Positions 18,084-25,284 of a DNA stretch of 64,000 nt are shown in pieces. The stretch is from positions 310,001-374,000 of the forward strand of contig NZ_BAXZ01000004.1 in NCBI RefSeq assembly GCF_000684975.1. Reading direction: 5' to 3'. This DNA comes from Paraburkholderia acidipaludis NBRC 101816 (GTDB lineage: Bacteria > Pseudomonadota > Gammaproteobacteria > Burkholderiales > Burkholderiaceae). Under the pieces are notes generated by a model, which worked only from the letters and a program-made list of their open reading frames with translations, was not told where the DNA came from and searched no databases. A program made the translations under genes and the position numbers. How positions within the stretch are numbered: position 1 is the stretch's first letter; the number at the start of each line of letters is the position of its first letter.

Positions 18084-19166
18084 ATGAATACTCCCAACAG
18101 CAGCAATCCATCGCTGCACCCGGCTCACGCGAAGCACAACCGGCAAGGCGCGTACCGGGCCTCGCGCATCGCGGTGAACCTGCTCAAGCTGCGCATTTTC
18201 ATCGCGCTCTTCGCGATCATCATCGTGTTTTCGATTACCGCCGACAATTTCCTCTCGACGAGCAACCTGCTGATCATGGCCAAGCATGTGACGATCGTCG
18301 CGATTCTCTCCATCGGCATGACGCTCGTGATCCTCACGGGCGGAATCGATCTCTCGGTGGGCTCCATTGTCGGCATCAGCGGCATGGCCGCCGGCTATCT
18401 CTTGCTGGAGGGTGTTCACGTCGGCCATTACGTCGTGTTCTTCAATCCGTGGGGTGTCGCCTTGCTTGCTTGCGTGCTGGGCGCGCTGATCGGCGCGGTG
18501 AACGGCTATCTGATCACGGCGCTCAACGTGGCGCCGTTCATCGCGACGCTCGGCATGCTCTACGTGGTGCGCGGCGCCGCGCTGCTCGTCAACAACGGCA
18601 GCACCTATGCCGATCTGGAGGGCAATGCGGCGCTCGGCAACACGGGCTTCGAATTCATCGGCAATGGTACGATTCTGGGGCTTTCCACGCCGGTGTGGAT
18701 CATGCTGCTGCTGGCGGCGGTGACCATCTTCATCGCCCGCAAGACGCCGCTCGGCCGGCGCATTTACGCCATTGGCGGCAACGAGCAGGCCGCGCGTTTT
18801 TCGGGCATCCGCACCCATCGCGTGAAGCTGTTCGTTTATATGTTTTCGGGCTTCTGCGCCGCGATTGTCGGGCTCGTCATTACCGCGCAGCTGCAGACCG
18901 CTCATCCGCTGACCGGCGAGACCTTCGAACTCAATGCGATTGCCGCCGTCGTGCTGGGCGGTACCGCGCTCATGGGCGGCCGCGGCACAGTGTTCGGCTC
19001 GGTCGTGGGCGCCTGCGTCATCAGCATTCTCGGCGACGGCATGGTGATGTGCGGCATCAGCGACTTCTGGCAGATGGTGATCAAGGGTCTCGTGATCATC
19101 TTCGCCGTCGTCATCGACCAGTTGCAGCAGCGCCTGCAGTCGCGCATGGTTTCGTTGACCGCGTGA
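18084..19166 (+). CDS. sugar ABC transporter permease (RbsC-like)
   Basis: The 360-residue membrane protein has about 8-10 hydrophobic segments and the BPD_transp_2 motifs LTGGIDLSVGS and GRRIYAIGGNEQAARFSGI. It forms the inner-membrane channel for the ABC system. The N-terminal 40 residues are basic and cytoplasmic. It follows the ATPase closely in the same operon. Confidence 0.93.
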   Translation: MNTPNSSNPSLHPAHAKHNRQGAYRASRIAVNLLKLRIFIALFAIIIVFSITADNFLSTSNLLIMAKHVTIVAILSIGMTLVILTGGIDLSVGSIVGISGMAAGYLLLEGVHVGHYVVFFNPWGVALLACVLGALIGAVNGYLITALNVAPFIATLGMLYVVRGAALLVNNGSTYADLEGNAALGNTGFEFIGNGTILGLSTPVWIMLLLAAVTIFIARKTPLGRRIYAIGGNEQAARFSGIRTHRVKLFVYMFSGFCAAIVGLVITAQLQTAHPLTGETFELNAIAAVVLGGTALMGGRGTVFGSVVGACVISILGDGMVMCGISDFWQMVIKGLVIIFAVVIDQLQQRLQSRMVSLTA

Positions 19167-19199
19167 GCCGTCGCGTCGTCCTCCTCAGTGGAATGTCAC

Positions 19200-20669
19200 A
19201 TGCAATACGTTCTGGCCATCGATCAGGGAACCAGCGGCACGAAGGCGCTCGTCTTCGACGCTGACGGGCAGGTTCACGCGCGCGGGTTTGCCGCCGTGCC
19301 TTGCTCCTATCCGCACACGGGTTTTGTCGAGCAGGATCCCGACGCACTCTATGAGTCGGTGCTGAAGTCCGTCGCGATGTGCCTTGCCGAATTTGCGGGC
19401 GAGCCGCGCGACATCGCGGGCATCGGCATCTCGAACCAGCGCGAGACGGCGGTGCTGTGGGACGCGGAGGGCAGGCCCATCGTGCCGGCCGTGTCGTGGC
19501 AGTGTCAACGTTCGCTCGCGATCTGCGAGCGTCTGAAACGCGACGGTCTGGTGGAGACGATCGCCGCAAAGACCGGACTCCTGATCGATCCGTATTTCTC
19601 GGGCACCAAGCTTATCTGGCTCAGCGAAAACGACGAGCGCGTGCGCGCGCAACTGGCGGCCGGCAACGCACGTTTCGGGACGGTCGATAGCTGGCTGCTC
19701 TATCGTTTGACGAAGGGCGCCTCGTACTGTACCGACTATACGAATGCTTCGCGCACGATGCTGTTCAACCTCGCCGCTCGCGAATGGGACCACGAGCTGA
19801 TCGCGATGTTCGGCTTGCAAGGGCTGTGCCTGCCCGAACTCAAGCCGTCCGCGTCGTTTTTCGGCGCCACCGATTTCGAGGGCTTGCTGGCGCGGCCTGT
19901 CCCGATCGTTTCGATGATCGGCGATTCACATGCGGCCGCCGTGGGCGAAGGATGCCTGATGCCGGGCGTCGCGAAAGCCACCATGGGCACGGGTTCGTCG
20001 ATCATGATGAACGTGGGCAGCCAACCGCAAAGCGCAACGCAGGGTCTCGTCTCGACCTTGTGCTTTGCCGCGGCGGCGCGCGTGGACTATGCGCTGGAGG
20101 GCATCATCATCAGCGCGGGGTCCACGCCTGCTTTCCTGAAGGAGAAGCTGCGCCTGTTCGATGATTTCTCCGAGGCCGAAGCTGCGTTCGCCGAATGCGA
20201 CAACGGCGGCGTGTTCGTGATCCCGGCGTTTTCCGGCATCGGCTGCCCGCACTGGAAGTATCCGGGCGGCGCCCAGATCGTCGGGCTCAGCTTCTCGTCA
20301 TCGTGGCGGAACGTGGCGCGCGCCGCCTACGAATCCATCGTCTATCAGATCAAGGACGTGATCACGGTGATGGAGCAGGCCTCGAACATTGCGCTGCGCG
20401 AACTGCATCTGGACGGCGGGCTCGTACAGCGGCCCTTCCTGCTGCAGTACCTTGCGGATACCTTGAATCGTCCGGTCAGCACGCTGGCGCTGAGCGAGAT
20501 TTCGGCCGCGGGCGCGGCTGCGCTGGCGTCGCTCGAAGCCGGACTGGTCGCTTCGCTCGATGCCTGGGCGGCAAAACGGGTGGTTGCGCGGCGCGTGGAG
20601 CCCGGCCATGGCGTGGAGGCCGCGGCGCAGAATCACGCGCAATGGCTGCAGTGGATTGGACGTCTTTAA
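19200..20669 (+). CDS. FGGY family carbohydrate kinase, glycerol kinase-like
   Basis: The 489-residue kinase resembles glycerol kinase: IDQGTSGTKALVFD for phosphate binding, ISNQRET, PYFSGTK and FGTVDSWLLYRLT. The residues that contact glycerol in GlpK (Arg-Glu of NQRET, the Tyr of PYFSGTK and the Asp of GDQQAA) are kept, except that GDQQAA reads GDSHAA. A true GlpK with GDQQAA is encoded at 35.6 kb, so this paralogue probably phosphorylates another polyol or ketose. It lies in the transketolase/ABC cluster, consistent with making the phosphosugar that transketolase uses. The ATG at 19200 is preferred over a GTG 12 bp upstream. Confidence 0.85.
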   Translation: MQYVLAIDQGTSGTKALVFDADGQVHARGFAAVPCSYPHTGFVEQDPDALYESVLKSVAMCLAEFAGEPRDIAGIGISNQRETAVLWDAEGRPIVPAVSWQCQRSLAICERLKRDGLVETIAAKTGLLIDPYFSGTKLIWLSENDERVRAQLAAGNARFGTVDSWLLYRLTKGASYCTDYTNASRTMLFNLAAREWDHELIAMFGLQGLCLPELKPSASFFGATDFEGLLARPVPIVSMIGDSHAAAVGEGCLMPGVAKATMGTGSSIMMNVGSQPQSATQGLVSTLCFAAAARVDYALEGIIISAGSTPAFLKEKLRLFDDFSEAEAAFAECDNGGVFVIPAFSGIGCPHWKYPGGAQIVGLSFSSSWRNVARAAYESIVYQIKDVITVMEQASNIALRELHLDGGLVQRPFLLQYLADTLNRPVSTLALSEISAAGAAALASLEAGLVASLDAWAAKRVVARRVEPGHGVEAAAQNHAQWLQWIGRL

Positions 20670-20694
20670 ATCGATGGTGACAGGAGAGTGCAAC

Positions 20695-21489
20695 GTGGCT
20701 TACGAAGCAAAGCGGTTCGTCAACAAGGTCGTGGTCGTGACAGGCGGCAGCCGGGGCATTGGGCTCGGTATCGCGGAGCGCTTTGCGCAGGAAGGCGCGA
20801 AGGTGTGCGTATCGGCCAACGAGAAGAGCGTGCACGACGCGGCGACCCGCCTGCGCGACGCGGGCTTCGATGCGATCGCCGTCGAAGCGGACGTGACGCA
20901 GAAGGCGGAGGTGGTTGCGCTCTATGACGAGGTGGCCGCGAAGCTCGGCGAGGTCGATATCTCCGTGCAGAACGCCGGCGTGATCACCATCGCGAAGCTG
21001 CAGGATCTGAGCGAAGCGGAATGGGACAAGGTGCTGGCCGTCAACACGAAGGGCGTGTTCCTGTGCTGCCAGGAAGCGGCGACGCGCATGCTGCGCGCGG
21101 GCAAGGGCGGCCGGCTCATCAATACGGCATCGGGGCAGGCGCGCCAGGGTTTCGTCTATACGCCGCACTACGCGGCCAGCAAGTTCGGCGTGGTGGGCAT
21201 CACGCAGAGCCTCGCCAAGGAACTGGCGCCCACGGGCATCACGGTGAACGCGTTCTGCCCGGGCATCATCAGCACGGACATGTGGGCCTACAACGACGAA
21301 GCGTGGGGCAAGCTGCTCGGCGACTACCAGCCGGGCGAACTCATGGCCGAATGGGTCGAGAACATTCCGATGAAGCGCGCGGGGACCGGCAAGGACGTGG
21401 CCGGGCTCGTGTCGTTTCTTGCCTCCGACGACGCCGCGTATATCACCGGGCAGACCATCAACGTGGACGGCGGCATGTTCATGTCGTGA
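20695..21489 (+). CDS. SDR family oxidoreductase, second of the cluster
   Basis: The 264-residue short-chain dehydrogenase has TGGSRGIGLGIA, NAGV, catalytic HYAASKFG and C-terminal GQTINVDGGMFMS. It resembles polyol or acetoin-type dehydrogenases. A GTG start at 20695 lies 8 nt after AGGAG; an ATG 21 bp upstream precedes this box. It is the last gene of the cluster, 25 bp after the kinase, and is followed by a hairpin. With the SDR at 14.0 kb it could oxidise the imported polyol in one or two steps. Confidence 0.87.
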   Translation: MAYEAKRFVNKVVVVTGGSRGIGLGIAERFAQEGAKVCVSANEKSVHDAATRLRDAGFDAIAVEADVTQKAEVVALYDEVAAKLGEVDISVQNAGVITIAKLQDLSEAEWDKVLAVNTKGVFLCCQEAATRMLRAGKGGRLINTASGQARQGFVYTPHYAASKFGVVGITQSLAKELAPTGITVNAFCPGIISTDMWAYNDEAWGKLLGDYQPGELMAEWVENIPMKRAGTGKDVAGLVSFLASDDAAYITGQTINVDGGMFMS

Positions 21490-21498
21490 CGATACGAC

Positions 21499-21521
21499 GG
21501 AGCGTACCGCGCGTACGCTCC
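21499..21521. terminator. hairpin after the sugar cluster
   Basis: GGAGCGTAC (21499-21507) and GTACGCTCC (21513-21521) form a perfect 9-bp stem with a 5-nt loop, 10 bp after the SDR stop and between convergent genes. No T-tract follows, but position supports transcription termination. Confidence 0.55.
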
Positions 21522-21591
21522 GGGGCCGACCGTTGGCTGCGCAACGAACGTAGTCAACAGTCGGCAGGACTGCTTGAGAAACACGCGTGGC

Positions 21592-22098
21592 TTAGCGCGC
21601 CTGAACCGGCAGCGTGGCCAGCTTGCTCACCGTGTCCGCGCACGCGTGCGCGGCTTCGGCGCCCTTCACGAGGAAGTGCTCGCGGAAAAAGCCCGTATGT
21701 TCGTCGCCATGGTGGAAATGATGCGGCGTGAGCACGGCCGAGAAAACGGGCACGCCGGTCTCGAGCTGCACCTGCATCAGGCCGTTGATCACGGCCTGAG
21801 CGACGAATTCATGGCGGTAGATGCCGCCGTCGACCACCAGGCCCGCAGCCACGACTGCGGCGAAACGGCCGCTTTGCGCCAGCCGTTTCGCGTGCAGCGG
21901 AATTTCGAAGGCGCCGGGCACCTCGAACAGGTCGATGTCTTCGGCGACATAGCCGTACTTCTGGATGGCCTGCAGGAAGGACGTTTTGCACTGGTCGACG
22001 ATATCGCGGTGCCAGCAGGCCTGGACGAAAGCGATGCGAAGACGGTTGCCGGCGGAGGAGGCGACAGCTTGAGTTTCGATGGAGGTAGAGGTGTTCAT
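21592..22098 (-). CDS. ribH: 6,7-dimethyl-8-ribityllumazine synthase, type II (RibH2)
   Basis: The 168-residue enzyme condenses the 5-amino-ribityluracil intermediate with dihydroxybutanone phosphate in riboflavin synthesis. FEVPGAFEIPL and VAAGLVVDGGIYRHEFVA are lumazine synthase motifs. The tail HHFHHGDEHTGFFREHFLVKG resembles the RibH2 isoenzymes of Brucella and Mesorhizobium rather than the icosahedral type of rib operons. The start at 22098 lies downstream of an FMN riboswitch on the same strand, so it is probably shut off by FMN. A second, housekeeping ribH is expected elsewhere. Confidence 0.92.
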   Translation of the reverse strand: MNTSTSIETQAVASSAGNRLRIAFVQACWHRDIVDQCKTSFLQAIQKYGYVAEDIDLFEVPGAFEIPLHAKRLAQSGRFAAVVAAGLVVDGGIYRHEFVAQAVINGLMQVQLETGVPVFSAVLTPHHFHHGDEHTGFFREHFLVKGAEAAHACADTVSKLATLPVQAR

Positions 22099-22172
22099 GG
22101 ACTTCAGCCTGTTTGTGTGAACAGGGCGTAGGACGACCAGCGTCCTCGCACGCAGCGAAAGACGCAAGCCGA

Positions 22173-22336
22173 CCTGTTCTCTTTCATCCGGACTATACCG
22201 TCGGCCCCGGAATCCAACCGGGTCTGCTGACCTCCGCCATCGCGCGAAGCAGGTTGCGATGGCAGAGCGCTCGCGGGCTACGCCGTATTAAGAGCGATTA
22301 CCGCCGGTGGGGAATTGCACCCCGCCCCGAGAACGT
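22173..22336 (-). promoter_or_regulatory. FMN riboswitch (RFN element)
   Basis: Read on the minus strand, the conserved RFN blocks appear in order: GGGGCGGGGTGCAATTCCCC, ACCGGCGGTAAT, GCCCGCGAGCG, GGTCAGCAGACCCGGT, CCGGGGCCGACGGTATAG and GTCCGGATGAAAGAGAAC. A variable hairpin (CATCGC...GCGATG) sits in the usual expandable arm. It ends about 75 bp before ribH. It accounts for most of the 22099-22452 gap. Confidence 0.95.
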
Positions 22337-22452
22337 GTTCTTGACGAACGCATGAACGGTATCACGAATCCCGAAATTGTGCATAGCCGCATACGGAAAG
22401 ACCGCAGTATCGAAGCGGGAATCGAAGATCAGTCGTCTTGGACTCCTTCGGG

Positions 22453-22749
22453 TTACTGCAGCGTGCCCTCGCGCTGTGGGATGGCGGGGGAAACGACGAG
22501 CGCGATGCTGGCGCCGTCCATGGACTCCTGCTCCATCACGTCGCAATCGATCGTATCGACCTCGATCCGCCCGTTCTCCACCGCGATGGCGACCCTGCCG
22601 TGAGGTTCGAAGATCATGTTGGTGATGAAACGCTCCGCCGTGACGGTGCGGCTGACTTTCAGGAGCGCAAGCGCGTTGACGAAGACCATGCCAATCGGCT
22701 TCGGGGTTTCGGTTCGCTCGTTGCTGCGGTTTGACTGCTGTCCTTCCAT
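22453..22749 (-). CDS. hypothetical protein, 98 aa
   Basis: The start at 22749 is preceded by AGGGAG with 7 nt spacing. The N-terminal 20 residues are polar (Gln, Asn, Arg-rich), followed by a compact alternating hydrophobic pattern (MVFVNALALLKVSRTV, RVAIAVENGRIEVDTIDCDV) that suggests a small beta-rich domain. There is no signal peptide or membrane segment. No family was recognised. It lies 141 bp downstream of the permease gene on the same strand and may be its last operon member. Confidence 0.65.
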   Translation of the reverse strand: MEGQQSNRSNERTETPKPIGMVFVNALALLKVSRTVTAERFITNMIFEPHGRVAIAVENGRIEVDTIDCDVMEQESMDGASIALVVSPAIPQREGTLQ

Positions 22750-22890
22750 TCGATTACTCCCTGTTTGCCCGGAGAGGCCGGTTGCCGGCGCCCATCGTAA
22801 GACGGGGGCGGGGCAGCGGGAGTCGGACAATTACGGAATTGCCGGGTGAGGCAAGGCGTTACCGCTTCGGCCTCACGCTGCGGCCTGTGA

Positions 22891-24324
22891 TCAGCGGCTT
22901 TCGGCCGGCAGGATCAGCCGGTCAGGGATCGATTGCGGCGAGCGGCGCTGGGCGATGTAGTACACCACGGCCGGCACGATGAGGCCGAGGATCCACGAAA
23001 TGTCGGTGCCGCCCAGCGCGTCGACGAAACCCCCCGTATAGAAGCTGCTCGAAATGAAGGGCATCTGCACCAGCACGCCGAGCACGTAGATGGCAATGGC
23101 CCGCGTGTTCCAGCGGCCGTAGCGCCCGTTCGGATCGGAGAGCGCGGGCACGTCGTAGCGCGATTGCGTGAAGCAGTAGTAGTCCACAAGATTGATCGCG
23201 CTCCACGGCGTGAAGAACGCCAGCAGGAACAGGATGAATGCGGTGAATTCCTTGAGGAACGAGTGACGGCCCGCGAGTGCGACGGCAGTCGAGATGCCCA
23301 CCATCGCGACGATATAAACGAAGCGGTGCCGGGTGGAAATCGCGCGCTTCGCGCGGAACGCGCTCACCACGGTCGCCATCGACATGAAGCTGCCATAGGC
23401 ATTGAGCGTGGTGACCGTGAGCTTGCCGAAGGCGATGCTGAAGTAGAGCATGGCCGCCACGGCGCCGCTCGCGCCGAGTCCGACGATATACGCGACTTCG
23501 TGATGCGCGAACGCATGCCCGGCGAGCGCGGCCGCGAACACGCCGAACACCATCGCGGCCTGCGCGCCGATCACCGATCCCAATCCCACGGCGAGAAACG
23601 TGCGCGCGGGCGAGGTCGAGCGCGGCAGATAGCGCGAATAGTCGGCCACATAAGGACCGAATGCGATCTGCCACGAAGCCGAGAGCGACATGGACAGCAG
23701 GAAGCTCGGCAGCGTGAAGTGACGATTGGCGAGCAGCGCGCCGATGTCATGGTGTGCGAACAGTTGCGCGAACATGAACACGAAGGCGGCCACGCCGATC
23801 ACGCTCGCAATGCGCCCGACGAAGTGAATCGAACGGTAGCCGAGCAGCGTGAGCACGACGATGAGCGCGGCGAAGAGGCAGATGCCGGTGGTGTCGGACA
23901 CGTTGAACAACTGCGCGGTGGCCTGGCCCGCGAGCACGGTGCCGCTCGCCGAAAAGCCGACGTACATGATGCACACCAGCGCGATGGGAATGGCCGCGCC
24001 GTAGACGCCGAACTGCACGCGGCTCGAGATCATCTGCGGCAGACCCAGTTGCGGGCCCTGCGCACCGTGCAGCGCCATTACCGCGCCGCCCACGAGTTGT
24101 CCAATCAACAGCGCGACGAGCGACCAGAACACGTCGCCGCCCAGCACCACGGCGAGCGCGCCGGTGATGATCGCGGTGACCTGCAGGTTGGCAGAAAGCC
24201 AGAGCGTGAACTGGCTGAACAGGCTGCCGTGGCGTTCCGTGTCGGGAATATAGTCGATGGAGCGCGTTTCGAGCAGCTTGCGGCTCTCGGGCGCGAGTCG
24301 GGCGAGGGATTCGGGTTGGGCCAC
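22891..24324 (-). CDS. NCS1 family permease (cytosine/purine/hydantoin type)
   Basis: The 477-residue protein has about 12 hydrophobic segments and an N-terminal polar region (RSIDYIPDTERHGS) typical of NCS1 symporters; ARTFLAVGLGSVIGA and FTPWSAINLVDYY are further family features. A GTG start at 24324 lies 6 nt after GGAG; the frame stays open for 219 codons upstream, but that stretch is gene debris. NCS1 members carry nucleobases, allantoin or hydantoins; Pseudomonas hut loci contain a CodB-like urocanate permease of this family. The upstream region shares two elements with the hutU promoter region, so a urocanate or histidine-related substrate is plausible but unproven. Confidence 0.88.
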   Translation of the reverse strand: MAQPESLARLAPESRKLLETRSIDYIPDTERHGSLFSQFTLWLSANLQVTAIITGALAVVLGGDVFWSLVALLIGQLVGGAVMALHGAQGPQLGLPQMISSRVQFGVYGAAIPIALVCIMYVGFSASGTVLAGQATAQLFNVSDTTGICLFAALIVVLTLLGYRSIHFVGRIASVIGVAAFVFMFAQLFAHHDIGALLANRHFTLPSFLLSMSLSASWQIAFGPYVADYSRYLPRSTSPARTFLAVGLGSVIGAQAAMVFGVFAAALAGHAFAHHEVAYIVGLGASGAVAAMLYFSIAFGKLTVTTLNAYGSFMSMATVVSAFRAKRAISTRHRFVYIVAMVGISTAVALAGRHSFLKEFTAFILFLLAFFTPWSAINLVDYYCFTQSRYDVPALSDPNGRYGRWNTRAIAIYVLGVLVQMPFISSSFYTGGFVDALGGTDISWILGLIVPAVVYYIAQRRSPQSIPDRLILPAESR

Positions 24325-24392
24325 GATGGACTCCGGAAAGGGGCGGGTCGGCAAAAACGTCCGCACGCGCAACGGCGGGCTTTCCGGATGAT

Positions 24393-24429
24393 GTTGTATA
24401 GACAACTCGGGCGGAATAGGGAATAACCC
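24393..24429 (-). promoter_or_regulatory. putative HutC operator and accessory element of the permease promoter
   Basis: Read on the minus strand, CGAGTTGTCTATACAAC (24393-24409) is identical at 16 of 17 positions to the hutU operator region 5146-5162. A second block, GGGTTATTCCCTA (24417-24429), matches 11 of 13 bases of 5116-5128. The spacing between the two blocks is 7 nt here and 17 nt at hutU, a difference of about one helical turn. The operator ends 68 bp before the permease start. Confidence 0.7.
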
Positions 24430-24561
24430 CGGTCGCGTTCCTTGTTGCGTCGGTCTCCTGACGAAAATATTACAAAAACCATTCGATCGGCAGGACCGGG
24501 AAGAATCACACGCCAGGACGTGCGCTCCATGTCGTATTGGGCTCGGTGTCGTAGCGCGTGC

Positions 24562-24692
24562 CTGTTCCCCCGGCACGAAGTAGGGCGAGACGAGATCGAG
24601 CTCGTGTTGCGGGTCGCCGGGTATGGCGTGCAGTTGCGCGATCACGAGGGAGTCGTGCGCGGCCTTGCCTTGCGCTTTCGCGGGACGTGGCG
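24562..24692 (-). pseudogene. remnant of a phospholipase D family protein
   Basis: A reverse-strand stretch encodes HDSLVIAQLHAIPGDPQHEL followed by DLVSPYFVPGEQA. The SPYFVPG block is characteristic of bacterial PLD-superfamily proteins next to the second HKD half. Nothing else of the gene remains on either side, and the frame then runs on as unrelated sequence into the permease start. It is therefore a short decayed fragment, recognised from one motif only. Confidence 0.5.
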
Positions 24693-24694
24693 AT

Positions 24695-24934
24695 TCAGGA
24701 TTCGGGGAGATAGCCGGTCTTGCGCAGATTTTCCGCCATGTAGAGCCGGAACTCATTGCCCTCGGCAGGCGCCGCTTCGTCCACCACGCCACAGGCATGA
24801 AGCAGGTGTTGCAACGCGGAGATCGCCTGTCCGTCGGGGTCCTGATCGATGGCGAGAGCCATGGTGCCGTCCTTGATGTAGCGTCGATGTTCGTCGGAGA
24901 TCTCGTGCCCGACCCAGACGATCTTTCCGGCCAC
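24695..24934 (-). pseudogene. C-terminal remnant of a LacI family regulator
   Basis: The 79-residue frame matches the end of LacI-type sugar-binding regulators: VWVGHEISDEHRRYIKDGTM, ALAIDQDPDGQAI and RLYMAENLRKTGY. The helix-turn-helix and the first two thirds of the sensor domain are missing, and sequence upstream of 24934 is A/T-richer and non-coding. The remnant abuts the PLD fragment, so at least two unrelated genes were broken here. Confidence 0.65.
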
Positions 24935-25284
24935 GAATTACGGACATCATGTTGTCGCTCAGGTTTCGATGTATATACCACCTACGTCGTTCCACGTCGC
25001 ATCGTGGGTATAGATATTAAAGTCGTTCCCGCTCCAGTTACACGTAGTCACGCGCTCTCCTTTGAGGCGTACCCCGCCTCCAATGTTGTTAACAGCACGT
25101 GCCACCTGGGGATCGGAAGCGTATCTACAATCTGGTGTTTAATACTACGAACGTCATGGGAACTTTTCAATCATGGGTGTCATCCTGACTTGATGAGTCA
25201 GGTGGAGACTCAATCCCCGCTGACTTTGGTCATGTACGTAATTCGCTATTCTTTCCATGAGACCGTCAACACGTCCGAGCGCCC
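24935..25284. other. A/T-richer gap upstream of the gamma-glutamyltransferase gene
   Basis: No convincing gene lies here and base composition is clearly less GC-rich than in the flanks. A GTATATAC core at 24971-24978 resembles a GntR-type half-conserved site. An inverted repeat, CCTGACT (25184-25190) and AGTCAGG (25196-25202) with a 5-nt loop, sits 82 bp before the next start and may be an operator. Confidence 0.45.

Noticed and set aside
24969..24980. A third HutC site (ATGTATATACCA)
   Set aside because: Only the GTATATAC core fits; flanks differ and no gene starts close enough.
24325..24981. N-terminal extension of the NCS1 permease
   Set aside because: The open frame upstream of 24324 encodes debris including a PLD motif; the GTG with GGAG gives normal family length.
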